Counted from the stretch's first letter, positions 1-6,152 are shown. The stretch: 12,086 bases of DNA from Candidatus Brocadia sp. (GCA_030837935.1 JAUQXU010000320.1:1-12086), one strand, 5' to 3'. Made by a program: numbers and translations. The notes: a model not told the origin generated them from the sequence alone.

Positions 1-228
1 TTCCTTCTTTTCTTCCAACTTTTTTTCTTCCTTCTTTTCTTCTACCTTCTTCTTTGCCTCATCCTTGTGTTCTCCTACCTTCTTCTTTGCCTCCTCCTTG
101 TGTTCTTCTACCTTTTGCTTTGCCTCCTCCTTCGTCACCTCTGCTCTTACAGAACTAACGAACACATTGCTACCCGCAAACATCAATGCACCTACAAAAG
201 CAAGACCAATACTAAACTTTTTCACCAT
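1..228 (-). CDS. Secreted Lys/Glu-rich 11-residue-repeat protein (3' end outside window)
   Basis: The frame opens with ATG at 228 and stays open to base 1, so the C-terminus is missing; 76 residues are visible. A strong ribosome binding site (GAGGAGAAGG on the minus strand, GGAG six bases before the ATG) fixes the start. Residues 1-29 look like a signal peptide: MVKK, a hydrophobic core (about 5-19), then a cleavage-like SSVRA. The mature part is almost only Lys, Glu, Ala and Val and consists of 11-residue units: EEAKQKVEEHK (34-44), EEAKKKVGEHK (45-55), DEAKKKVEEKK (56-66), then a degenerate Lys/Glu tail. An 11-residue period favours a long charged amphipathic helix, as in LEA-like or apolipoprotein-like proteins. 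The protein is probably periplasmic or secreted. I do not recognise a named family. Divergent from the gene at 730. Confidence 0.75.
   Translation of the reverse strand, partial: MVKKFSIGLAFVGALMFAGSNVFVSSVRAEVTKEEAKQKVEEHKEEAKKKVGEHKDEAKKKVEEKKEEKKLEEKKE
31..129 (-). repeat. Three tandem 33-bp units inside the coding region
   Basis: Three consecutive 33-base units (97-129, 64-96, 31-63 in coding order) encode the 11-residue repeats. Units 1 and 2 differ at about three positions and units 2 and 3 at about four, so the repetition is visible in the DNA and not only in the protein. This suggests recent duplication or slippage, and copy number may vary between strains. Confidence 0.75.
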
Positions 229-729
229 TTCCTTCTCCTCCTCACATTATTGGAAACACAAGCCAAACCGCCAAGAACACTCCCGACACGCTTAGTTGGT
301 TTTCCGTTGTTTAAGTATGTTATAAATTCGTTATAATTGCAACATAATCAGTTTTATATGGTTCAAAATAGTGTATGTATTTAGATACACATCACGATCT
401 TACTCCTCAGTTGTTCTTTAAATGAATAATACATCACATCGTTCCATAACATTGGTGCATAATACCACATTTGTTTGCCATGGCACACTTTTCATACACC
501 TTTTACATACATGCATGGTAATTTATATCGGCTACTTTATGTTTATATGTAATTGTTATTCAATATATTACAAGATAACCCATTTAAATATTTTCCAGCA
601 CTTCCACTTATGGTACTTTATTTGCGCTGACAAGGGGTTTAACATTTGTGATAGCGCCAAGTTATTACATGCTAAAAAACTCATTTCTTAAAATCATAGT
701 TTATCCATATTAACAGAGGAGGGCTTTAC
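229..729. other. 500-base AT-rich intergenic spacer
   Basis: This spacer separates two divergent genes. A frame of 89 codons on the plus strand (422-691) lacks a ribosome binding site and encodes a His/Cys/Ile-rich sequence of low plausibility, so I do not call it. The stretch contains TTATAA-rich DNA around 320-340, which fits promoters, and the ribosome binding site of the 730 gene at its right end. I recognise no RNA gene, riboswitch or mobile element in it. Confidence 0.5.
314..342 (-). promoter_or_regulatory. Weak candidate promoter for the repeat-protein gene
   Basis: On the minus strand TTGCAA (337-342) and CATACT (314-319) are separated by 17 bases, each matching the sigma70 consensus at four of six positions. 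It would give a leader of about 80 bases before the ATG at 228. The region is AT-rich, so chance matches are expected. Confidence 0.22.
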
Positions 730-948
730 ATGACAAAGGTTATTGATATTAAGGGGCTTCAGGGTTCGGGGTTATTAGGCGATAAATATACGGAGTTAGA
801 TTTGTGTGATGCCTTTTTGATGTATTGTATTTCGAATAATACGTCAAAAAAAGACCGCATTGTTTTGAGTGAGGGCAATAGAGTGCTTGATATCGACAGT
901 TATTTCAGAATGGGGTCTTATTCTTTTTATCAGGGTAGTAACTCATAA
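730..948 (+). CDS. Small protein of unknown function, probably the N-terminal part of a frameshifted gene
   Basis: The frame encodes 72 residues beginning MTKVIDIKGLQ. It has a textbook ribosome binding site, AGGAGG at 717-722, seven bases before the ATG, so the start is very likely real. There is no signal peptide or membrane segment. Residues about 24-36 look helical and the rest strand-forming. I do not recognise the family. The frame stops at 948, but the +1 frame continues open to 1087 with equally plausible coding sequence. Removing one T from the T5 run at 924-928 would join them into a 118-residue protein reading ...MGSYSFIRVVTHN.... It is followed directly by the PilZ gene, which suggests a shared transcript. 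It could be a genuine short protein, an inactivated gene or a sequencing error. Confidence 0.6.
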   Translation: MTKVIDIKGLQGSGLLGDKYTELDLCDAFLMYCISNNTSKKDRIVLSEGNRVLDIDSYFRMGSYSFYQGSNS

Positions 949-1087
949 TTTTAAGAAAAATGAAGTTCCTGTCAATCTGGCAATTTTATCGCGCAGAAAT
1001 ATATTCACGTCAATAAACATAACGGATATTATTTCCATTGAATTGAGAGGAAACAGAGTTACAGTGCGAGGAAACCATGCCTGGTAA
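869..1087 (+). CDS. Overlapping frame, probable C-terminal part of the gene starting at 730
   Basis: The longest reading begins at a GTG at 869 inside the preceding gene, with no convincing ribosome binding site, so independent initiation there is doubtful. The part after about 929 is the interesting one: about 50 residues including NLAILSRRNIF and IISIELRGNRVTVRGN, a pattern of beta strands with good codon flow. Its TAA (1085-1087) overlaps the PilZ start by 11 bases, a junction typical of adjacent genes in a bacterial operon, which argues this frame is or was translated. I read it as the downstream half of a 118-residue protein separated by a one-base change. I do not recognise the family. 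Confidence 0.4.
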   Translation: MRAIECLISTVISEWGLILFIRVVTHNFKKNEVPVNLAILSRRNIFTSINITDIISIELRGNRVTVRGNHAW

Positions 1088-1439
1088 CCGATATTTTAGC
1101 CGTATCAAATTTCCGGCACACGCCCAGATTGAAGTCAATGATACTATCCATAAATTAGAATTATTTGACATCTCTTTGCGAGGAGCATTATTACACTCCC
1201 AAATTCCTATTTTATTAAAAACAGGAACTTGTTGCATACTAAAAGTCTGTCTTCCCTTGTCCAATATTATCCTGACCTTTCATGCAGAACTCGTTCATCT
1301 CCACGGAAATAATTTTGGGTTTAAATTTTTAGATGCAGACGTAGACACCATGACCCATCTGAGAAATCTTCTCGGCTATAATACTGGCAACCCTGACCAG
1401 ATTACCCATGAATTTCATTTCTGGCTGGATTCTTTATAA
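1077..1439 (+). CDS. Single-domain PilZ protein, predicted c-di-GMP receptor
   Basis: This 120-residue protein is almost entirely one PilZ domain. The two c-di-GMP-binding motifs are present: RxxxR as R5-YFS-R9 and D/NxSxxG as D31-IS-LR-G36, about 22 residues apart as the family expects. The rest alternates short beta strands (for example AELVHLHGNNFGFKFLDAD) with a C-terminal helix, matching the PilZ barrel. There is no signal peptide, membrane segment or attached output domain, so it would be a cytosolic adaptor whose partner is unknown. The ATG at 1077 is preceded by CGAGGA four bases away and overlaps the end of the preceding frame, suggesting translational coupling. Binding of c-di-GMP is known for the family; for this protein it is inferred from the motifs. 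Target process (motility, polysaccharide, secretion) cannot be told. Confidence 0.85.
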   Translation: MPGNRYFSRIKFPAHAQIEVNDTIHKLELFDISLRGALLHSQIPILLKTGTCCILKVCLPLSNIILTFHAELVHLHGNNFGFKFLDADVDTMTHLRNLLGYNTGNPDQITHEFHFWLDSL

Positions 1440-1503
1440 CAAGATGGGGGGGGCTTAATAACGAGCGAGACTTTGCCTCAGACCAACAAAAAAATATTTA
1501 CAA

Positions 1504-1531
1504 CCACAGATTTCGCAGATTACACAGATGA
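1504..1531. repeat. CACAGATT-type short intergenic repeat
   Basis: Three near-copies of a 7-8 base word stand in a row: CACAGATTTCG, CAGATTA, CACAGATG. From memory this word arrangement recurs in intergenic DNA of several bacteria, anammox planctomycetes among them, but I could not search. It is too short to be a mobile element. Confidence 0.4.
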
Positions 1532-1693
1532 TGAATAATTTATAAATTCAAGCCGGTCACGGATAAAAGAATCCCCATCCAAGGCATACAAAAACCGGAC
1601 TTGCCCGTACCAACCTTTCATAAGAAAATTCCCTGACCATTTCAAATAGTTATTGAATGTATTTATGGCATGTAGTAGAATTTTTATTAAACT

Positions 1694-1722
1694 TTGCCGC
1701 GTCATGGCAATACCGTTATCAT
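1694..1722 (+). promoter_or_regulatory. Candidate sigma70 promoter for leuA
   Basis: TTGCCG (1694-1699) and TATCAT (1717-1722) are separated by exactly 17 bases, matching the consensus boxes at four and five of six positions. Transcription would begin near 1729 and leave a leader of about 113 bases before the GTG of leuA. Confidence 0.45.
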
Positions 1723-1841
1723 GAAATCATAAAAATAGTGTAGAGCAATCTTAAGCTCGCGCTCCGCAGCAGGAGACATATCCTGACGGCAACCGGCAAT
1801 CAACAATGATGACGCGAAATTTTAGATAAGGAAAAATATTT

Positions 1842-3359
1842 GTGACCAACAATATCATTATTTTTGATACCACTCTGCGTGATGGAGAACAGTCGCCAGG
1901 CGCCAGTCTGGATATCAATGAAAAAGTTCAGATTGCACGGCAATTGGCGCTCTTGCGTGTGGACGTTATTGAAGCAGGATTCCCCGTATCATCGGCAGGC
2001 GACTTTGAATCAGTACGGAGAATTGCAGAGGAGATTCGCGGGATTTCCGTAGCCGGTCTTGCCCGTGCAGTTGAGAAGGACATTGACAGCGCCGCTAAAG
2101 CGCTTGAAAAGGCAGAAAAACCACGCATACACATCTTTCTCGCCACCTCTGAGATACACAGGAAACATAAACTTCTCAAGGCAAAGGAAGAAATCGTTCA
2201 CCTGGCCGTTAAGGGAGTTACACACGCCTTAAAATATGTGGATGATGTAGAATTTTCCACAGAAGATGCGTCCAGAACTGAGCTGGATTTTCTCATTCAG
2301 GTTGTTGAGGCCGTCATTGATGCCGGCGCAAGGACTGTTAATATTCCTGATACCGTAGGTTATGCCGTACCAGATCAATATGCCTCCGTTATCCGGGGAT
2401 TAAAGGAAGGCGTTAAAAATATTCATAAGGCAACAATCAGCGTTCATTGTCACAATGACCTGGGACTTGCCGTGGCTAATTCCCTGGCTGCCATAAAGGC
2501 CGGCGCGCAACAGGTCGAGTGTACTGTCAATGGAATCGGAGAACGGGCTGGAAATGCCGCACTGGAAGAGATCGTGATGGCCATTAAGACACGACACGAT
2601 TTTTATCATTGTTCTACAGGCGTTGTTACCAAAGAACTGATTGCCACGAGTAGATTAGTAAGCACTCTGACAGGGCTGCGAGTACAGAGGAACAAGGCCA
2701 TTGTCGGTGAAAACGCATTCGCGCACCAATCGGGAGTACATCAGGACGGAGTGATCAAGGAACGTACAACTTACGAAATCATGAAACCAGAAGATGTCGG
2801 GTATTTAAAAACCAGGCTCGTACTCGGAAAGTTGTCAGGGCGGAATGCTTTAAAAACACGAATTAAGGAATTGGGATACGAATTGTCAGAAAAAGAATTT
2901 GAACGGGCTTTTGAGGAATTTAAGCACATTGCTGACAAAAAGAAAGAGATCTTTGATGAGGATATTGAAGCCATTATAGGCATTGAAAAGATGGAAGTCC
3001 CCAACATCTTTCATTTAGAAAGCCTCAGTATCAGTTGCGGGCCCAATACGGTACCGACCGCAGGGGTGAGACTTAAATTACAGGATGGACGTCTTGTGGA
3101 TAATACCACCATTGGCGATGGTCCTATCGATGCCCTTTTTAAGGCAATTGATCTGTCAACCGGCATCCCCGGTAAACTGCAGGATTATAACATCCGCGCC
3201 GTTACCAGCGGGAAGGATGCAATGGGTGAAGTATATGTGAATGTCGAAGTGGACGGTAGAACAATCGGGGGACGTGCAGTAAGCACGGACATCATCGAGG
3301 CCAGCGCAAAGGCTTACTTAAACGCTATTAACAAGGTAGCTACAACAAAACGAACGTAG
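1842..3359 (+). CDS. leuA: 2-isopropylmalate synthase (LeuA)
   Basis: LeuA condenses acetyl-CoA with 2-oxoisovalerate to give 2-isopropylmalate, the committed step of leucine synthesis, in the cytosol. The 505-residue length fits the bacterial enzyme. The N-terminal TIM barrel starts with FDTTLRDGEQSPG (8-20). The metal ligands fall where E. coli LeuA has them: D14, H202 and H204 (HCHND), and N238 (GERAGN). GENAFAHQSGVHQDG follows near residue 290. From about residue 390 to the end is the LeuA allosteric/dimerisation domain, recognised by GDGPIDALFKAID and the closing DIIEASAKAYLNAI, so leucine feedback inhibition is expected from the family. The start is GTG at 1842, with AAGGA at 1828-1832 upstream; it places the barrel motif correctly. 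It is followed after 181 bases by aroDE in the same direction. No key residue is missing. Confidence 0.97.
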   Translation: MTNNIIIFDTTLRDGEQSPGASLDINEKVQIARQLALLRVDVIEAGFPVSSAGDFESVRRIAEEIRGISVAGLARAVEKDIDSAAKALEKAEKPRIHIFLATSEIHRKHKLLKAKEEIVHLAVKGVTHALKYVDDVEFSTEDASRTELDFLIQVVEAVIDAGARTVNIPDTVGYAVPDQYASVIRGLKEGVKNIHKATISVHCHNDLGLAVANSLAAIKAGAQQVECTVNGIGERAGNAALEEIVMAIKTRHDFYHCSTGVVTKELIATSRLVSTLTGLRVQRNKAIVGENAFAHQSGVHQDGVIKERTTYEIMKPEDVGYLKTRLVLGKLSGRNALKTRIKELGYELSEKEFERAFEEFKHIADKKKEIFDEDIEAIIGIEKMEVPNIFHLESLSISCGPNTVPTAGVRLKLQDGRLVDNTTIGDGPIDALFKAIDLSTGIPGKLQDYNIRAVTSGKDAMGEVYVNVEVDGRTIGGRAVSTDIIEASAKAYLNAINKVATTKRT

Positions 3360-3383
3360 CCATGCGGTAATAAACAAAGTCAT

Positions 3384-3406
3384 AAATCAGAATATCTCTC
3401 TGATTT
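3384..3406 (+). terminator. Weak hairpin after leuA
   Basis: AAATCAGA (3384-3391) and TCTGATTT (3399-3406) form an 8-bp stem with a 7-base loop, 25 bases after the leuA stop. The stem is AT-rich and no T run follows, so it is at best a weak terminator or an mRNA-end stabiliser. Confidence 0.3.
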
Positions 3407-3455
3407 GCATTTATAATGGTTTCTATTTTAATTAGGCCTTCGGCGACCTTTTATC

Positions 3456-3484
3456 TGTAGAGCGACGAGGCTCGTCGCTCTACA
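3456..3484. repeat. Perfect 14-bp palindrome (REP-like)
   Basis: The arms TGTAGAGCGACGAG and CTCGTCGCTCTACA are exact reverse complements with a single central G at 3470. The element is GC-richer than the surrounding spacer and lies between leuA and aroDE. No T run follows, so a classical terminator is unlikely. A dispersed repetitive palindrome or a transcript-stabilising hairpin fits better. Confidence 0.7.
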
Positions 3485-3540
3485 ACCACAGCTTTGGAAT
3501 TCCTATACATTTAATTTCTCATCGATTTGCCCGAAAAAAA

Positions 3541-5037
3541 ATGATCTGTATACCCATCATTGCAAACACCCTTGATGATGTTCTCCGGGACATGGCAGAG
3601 GCATCAAAAGTTGCGGATATTATTGAAGTACGCCTTGATTACATAAAAAATCCTGACCTGAAACATATCCTGGAAAAACGTACAAAACCTGTGATTATCA
3701 CAAACAGGCCATGCCGGGAGGGTGGCAAGTTTGAAGGAAGTGAAGAGGAAAGAATTGCAGCACTAAAACTCGCCATCCAGTTACACGCTGATTATGTCGA
3801 TATCGAACATGACAGCATTCAGCATATCATGGAAACCACGGTTCATCATCCCCCTGCGAGTAAAACAAAACTCATTGTATCTTACCACAACTTCCGTGAG
3901 ACGCCCGACAACTTAATTTCCATCTATCAGAAACTCAGCCAGTGTGGAGCCGACATTGTAAAAATTGTTACTTATGCAAACACTATTACAGACAATATCA
4001 AAATATATCGCTTACTCCAGCAAGCACAGGCGCCATTAATCTCGTTTTGTATGGGTGAGTATGGCATTATTAGCCGCATCTTATATAAAAGATTTGGCAG
4101 CTATTTGACCTTTGCCGCGCTCCGGAAAGGAAAGGAATCTGCCCCTGGACAGATCAATATTCACGAACTTTTACATGTCTATCGGGCACAAAAGCAAGAG
4201 AAAGACACGGCAATCTACGGATTGATTGGCAATCCCGTCTCCCACAGCATCAGTCCGGTTATTCACAATACACTCTTCAGGGAAATGAATTTTAATAGTA
4301 TCTATGTCCCTTTTAAGGTAGACAATGTTGCTGATTTTATCAGAGAATTTAGAGAACTGGATGTCAAGGGTTACAGTGTAACGATCCCTCATAAAGAATC
4401 GGTATTAAATCACCTGGACGCAATAGACCCCATGGCAAAAAAGATCGGCGCAGTAAACACCATTGTAAACAAGGACGGACGGTTAGTTGGTTATAATACA
4501 GACTGCAGGGCTGCCATTCAGGCATTAGAAGATATAAATCAAGTATCTGCAACAGGCGCAAAGAATGATCGTTTAAAAGGAAGACACGTTACGTTATTAG
4601 GCGCTGGCGGCGCTGCCCGTGCGATTGCTTTCGGATTGCAGGAGCGCGGTGCACAGGTAACGATTGTAAACAGGAATTACGAACGGGCACAATCCCTCGC
4701 CCGGGACGTTGGCTGCCTATACAGGGAATTCGATAATTTACCTGAAATTAAAACGGATATCCTGATCAATGCCACCCCTGTTGGTATGTTTCCATCGGTC
4801 AATGAAACCCCGATTGATAAGAATCAACTAAAACCCGACATGATCGTTTTTGATACTATTTATAATCCCTTAGAAACAAAACTATTACGCGACGCTAAAA
4901 CTCAAGGTTGTAAAATCCTCGGTGGCCTGCCGATGTTTATAAACCAGGCAGCGGCACAATTTGAGCTGTGGACAGGCGTGACGCCACCGCCGGAATTGAT
5001 AAGAAAAATTGCCTATAAAAAATTAGTTGGAGAGTGA
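3541..5037 (+). CDS. aroDE: Bifunctional 3-dehydroquinate dehydratase / shikimate dehydrogenase (AroDE fusion)
   Basis: One 498-residue chain joins two consecutive shikimate-pathway enzymes. Residues 1 to about 215 are a type I dehydroquinate dehydratase: E89 (YVDIEHD), H116 (SYHNF), the Schiff-base lysine K141 (VKIVTYA), R179 (ISRIL) and Q204 (APGQI). Residues about 224-498 are a shikimate dehydrogenase: GNPVSHSISP with S236 and S238, catalytic K285 (TIPHK), N306 and D321 (GAVNTI, GYNTD), the NADP loop GAGGAA (354-359), NRNYERA (377-383) for NADP choice, NATPVGM (410-416) and Q469. All key residues are present, so both activities are expected. Fusions of this order are known from plants, Chlamydiae and Planctomycetes. 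The start codon follows an A8 run with no Shine-Dalgarno sequence, yet fits the normal AroD N-terminus. aroK follows in the same frame after the UGA. Confidence 0.95.
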   Translation: MICIPIIANTLDDVLRDMAEASKVADIIEVRLDYIKNPDLKHILEKRTKPVIITNRPCREGGKFEGSEEERIAALKLAIQLHADYVDIEHDSIQHIMETTVHHPPASKTKLIVSYHNFRETPDNLISIYQKLSQCGADIVKIVTYANTITDNIKIYRLLQQAQAPLISFCMGEYGIISRILYKRFGSYLTFAALRKGKESAPGQINIHELLHVYRAQKQEKDTAIYGLIGNPVSHSISPVIHNTLFREMNFNSIYVPFKVDNVADFIREFRELDVKGYSVTIPHKESVLNHLDAIDPMAKKIGAVNTIVNKDGRLVGYNTDCRAAIQALEDINQVSATGAKNDRLKGRHVTLLGAGGAARAIAFGLQERGAQVTIVNRNYERAQSLARDVGCLYREFDNLPEIKTDILINATPVGMFPSVNETPIDKNQLKPDMIVFDTIYNPLETKLLRDAKTQGCKILGGLPMFINQAAAQFELWTGVTPPPELIRKIAYKKLVGE

Positions 5038-5048
5038 CCGAGATCACT
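5033..5048 (+). other. Small hairpin at the aroDE stop codon
   Basis: AGTGA (5033-5037) and TCACT (5044-5048) can pair around a six-base loop. The UGA stop of aroDE (5035-5037) forms part of the left arm. A 5-bp stem is marginal, and I list it because it sits exactly in the aroDE-aroK junction, where no usual ribosome binding site exists. Confidence 0.25.
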
Positions 5049-5058
5049 TTTATCGAAA

Positions 5059-5598
5059 TTGAACATCATCCTGATTGGTTTTCGCGGTACCGGTAAAACT
5101 ACCATAGGAAAAATACTTGCTCAACGGCTTGACAAAGGATTCATCGATGCCGATGAGTACCTGGAGCAAAAACAAGGGAAGACCATCAAAGACATCTTTG
5201 CAGAAGGTGGAGAGAAATTATTCCGGGAGATTGAAGCGGGAATCATTGAAGAATTGTGTCTTCTCGATGATAGGATCATTGCCACCGGCGGAGGCGCAAT
5301 CCTTCGGGAGGAAAATGTAAGGAGTCTCAGGAAAAACGGGATTATAATCTTCTTAGATGCCGATGTGAATACCCTGTACAAACGCATCCGTAAGGATGCT
5401 CAGACACAACAGAAAAGACCGAACCTTACGAATCGCGGTGCATATGAGGAAATTGAATATCTTTTAGCATACAGAAGACCACTTTATGACAGGGTAGCAG
5501 ATTTTGTGATAAATACAGCCCAGATGCCCAAAAATGACGCTGCAAATAAGATAATAGCCTTTATTCATTGTCACGTAATGGATTTAAAATGCCAGTAA
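5059..5598 (+). CDS. aroK: Shikimate kinase (AroK)
   Basis: AroK phosphorylates shikimate to shikimate 3-phosphate with ATP, the step after AroDE. The 179 residues match the usual 170-180. Visible motifs are the P-loop GFRGTGKT (7-14), D32 in DADE and R56 in FREIE for shikimate binding, GGG at 77-79, R120 in the lid (KRPNL) and R139/R140 (YRRPLY). The only workable start is TTG at 5059, because the P-loop begins six residues later and no ATG or GTG lies nearby. No Shine-Dalgarno sequence stands 5-10 bases upstream; GGAGAG at 5030-5034 is about 25 bases away. The frame is the same as aroDE, with one UGA and seven sense codons between. Expression could come from coupled re-initiation or, speculatively, from UGA read-through giving a trifunctional chain. 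Confidence 0.95.
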   Translation: MNIILIGFRGTGKTTIGKILAQRLDKGFIDADEYLEQKQGKTIKDIFAEGGEKLFREIEAGIIEELCLLDDRIIATGGGAILREENVRSLRKNGIIIFLDADVNTLYKRIRKDAQTQQKRPNLTNRGAYEEIEYLLAYRRPLYDRVADFVINTAQMPKNDAANKIIAFIHCHVMDLKCQ

Positions 5599-5663
5599 TC
5601 ACCTTTAGTGCATCGCTGCTTGCTAAAATTTGTAGTTTTGTGTTCAATTATCGTATGACTTTG

Positions 5664-5691
5664 TAAAAACTTCTTTTTTTGTAAGTTTTTA
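5664..5691. terminator. AT hairpin in convergent spacer, candidate bidirectional terminator
   Basis: TAAAAACTT (5664-5672) pairs perfectly with AAGTTTTTA (5683-5691) around a 10-base loop that contains T7. It lies between the ends of aroK (plus) and the small minus-strand genes. The stem ends in a T run on either strand, but it is AT-only, so termination strength is doubtful. A close look-alike occurs at 9404-9426. Confidence 0.4.
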
Positions 5692-5694
5692 ACA

Positions 5695-5784
5695 GCCCCC
5701 TGTATCCACCCTTGCGAAGAGGGGAATCAAAGAGGGGTAATCAATAACACTTCCTCTATCTCTTGCAAAGGAGGGGAAATGGGG
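5695..5784. repeat. Inverted pair of GC-rich intergenic repeat units
   Basis: A left unit (5696-5724, CCCCC then CCCTTGCGAAGAGGGG) and a right unit (5753-5784) whose reverse complement carries CCCC then CCTCCTTTGCAAGAG share the core CCTTTGC-AAGAG in opposite orientation. The pair resembles the C4/G4-rich REP-type elements seen between genes of many bacteria. The match is imperfect and no coding sequence is involved. Confidence 0.4.
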
Positions 5785-5855
5785 ATGGTTCATTTTGGTT
5801 GCGGCTGTGCTGCGACAAGAAACTCAACACCCTTGTTATCCTGCAATACAAAAGA

Positions 5856-6152
5856 CTATCGTCTGGAATTGTTAATCTCCCTCACCATCTTAGATATCAA
5901 TTTTTCATACGATTGCAGAAGTTTTTCCTGCTCTTTCTTTTCAAAAGATTTTATGGGTTTGCTTTCTATTTCCCCCAGCATATCGTCGATTTTCTTTACA
6001 AGCGACAACTCAGGCTTCACAATGCTAACGGACTTTGGCAGGACTTCTGATTTTGATTTTTCTTTTTGAGGTTTTTTGTCGGGAAATTTTTGACTGGAAG
6101 CAGATTTCTTTGAAGATTGCACTTGAGTCGTTGTATTTTTTTCTTCACGCAT
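5856..6152 (-). CDS. Small highly charged protein of unknown function
   Basis: The 98-residue product starts MREEKNTTTQVQSS. The start is supported by AAGGAG (6161-6166) eight bases before the ATG, an ideal ribosome binding site. Residues 1-45 are a low-complexity Lys/Ser/Gln-rich tail, likely disordered. Residues about 46-95 are predicted helical with amphipathic spacing (SLVKKIDDMLGEIESK, EKLLQSYEKLISKMVREI) and could form a short coiled coil or a docking helix. There is no signal peptide or membrane segment. It lies 56 bases downstream of the coiled-coil gene ending at 6209 in the same direction, so the two are probably co-transcribed and may bind each other. I do not recognise the family. 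Confidence 0.7.
   Translation of the reverse strand: MREEKNTTTQVQSSKKSASSQKFPDKKPQKEKSKSEVLPKSVSIVKPELSLVKKIDDMLGEIESKPIKSFEKKEQEKLLQSYEKLISKMVREINNSRR

Larger units (their letters stand above)
1440..1841. other. 402-base spacer between the PilZ gene and leuA
   Basis: The spacer holds a G8 run just after the PilZ stop (1446-1453), a CACAGATT-type direct repeat (1504-1531) and a promoter-like pair before leuA (1694-1722). A 61-codon minus-strand frame (1520-1705) has no ribosome binding site and is not called. A tiny frame, ATG ATG ACG CGA AAT TTT AGA TAA, at 1806-1829 lies just before leuA but has no leucine codons, so it is not an obvious attenuator peptide. I see no T-box or other known leader. 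Confidence 0.5.

Noticed and set aside
31..129. CRISPR-like array because of regular 33-bp spacing
   Set aside because: The units are contiguous without spacers and are in frame within a coding sequence.
422..691. 89-codon plus-strand frame in the left spacer
   Set aside because: No ribosome binding site and an odd His/Cys/Ile/Thr-rich composition in AT-rich DNA; probably chance.
640..729. Possible c-di-GMP riboswitch upstream of the PilZ transcription unit
   Set aside because: The conserved GEMM-type core sequence and stems are absent.
940..950. Programmed +1 frameshift at UCA-UAA
   Set aside because: After slipping, the serine tRNA would have to pair with CAU, a poor match, and there is no stimulatory Shine-Dalgarno-like element or pseudoknot visible; an indel in the T5 run explains the data more simply.
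1520..1705. 61-codon minus-strand frame before leuA
   Set aside because: No ribosome binding site, and it runs into the CACAGATT repeat at its end and across the likely leuA promoter at its start. A decayed gene remnant cannot be excluded.
1729..1841. Possible leucine attenuator or T-box leader before leuA
   Set aside because: No leucine-codon-rich leader peptide, no T-box specifier or terminator/antiterminator pair could be found; the tiny MMTRNFR frame has no leucine.
5763..6069. Two overlapping plus-strand frames of about 95 codons
   Set aside because: They start in the repeat region and run antisense to the well-supported 98-residue minus-strand gene.
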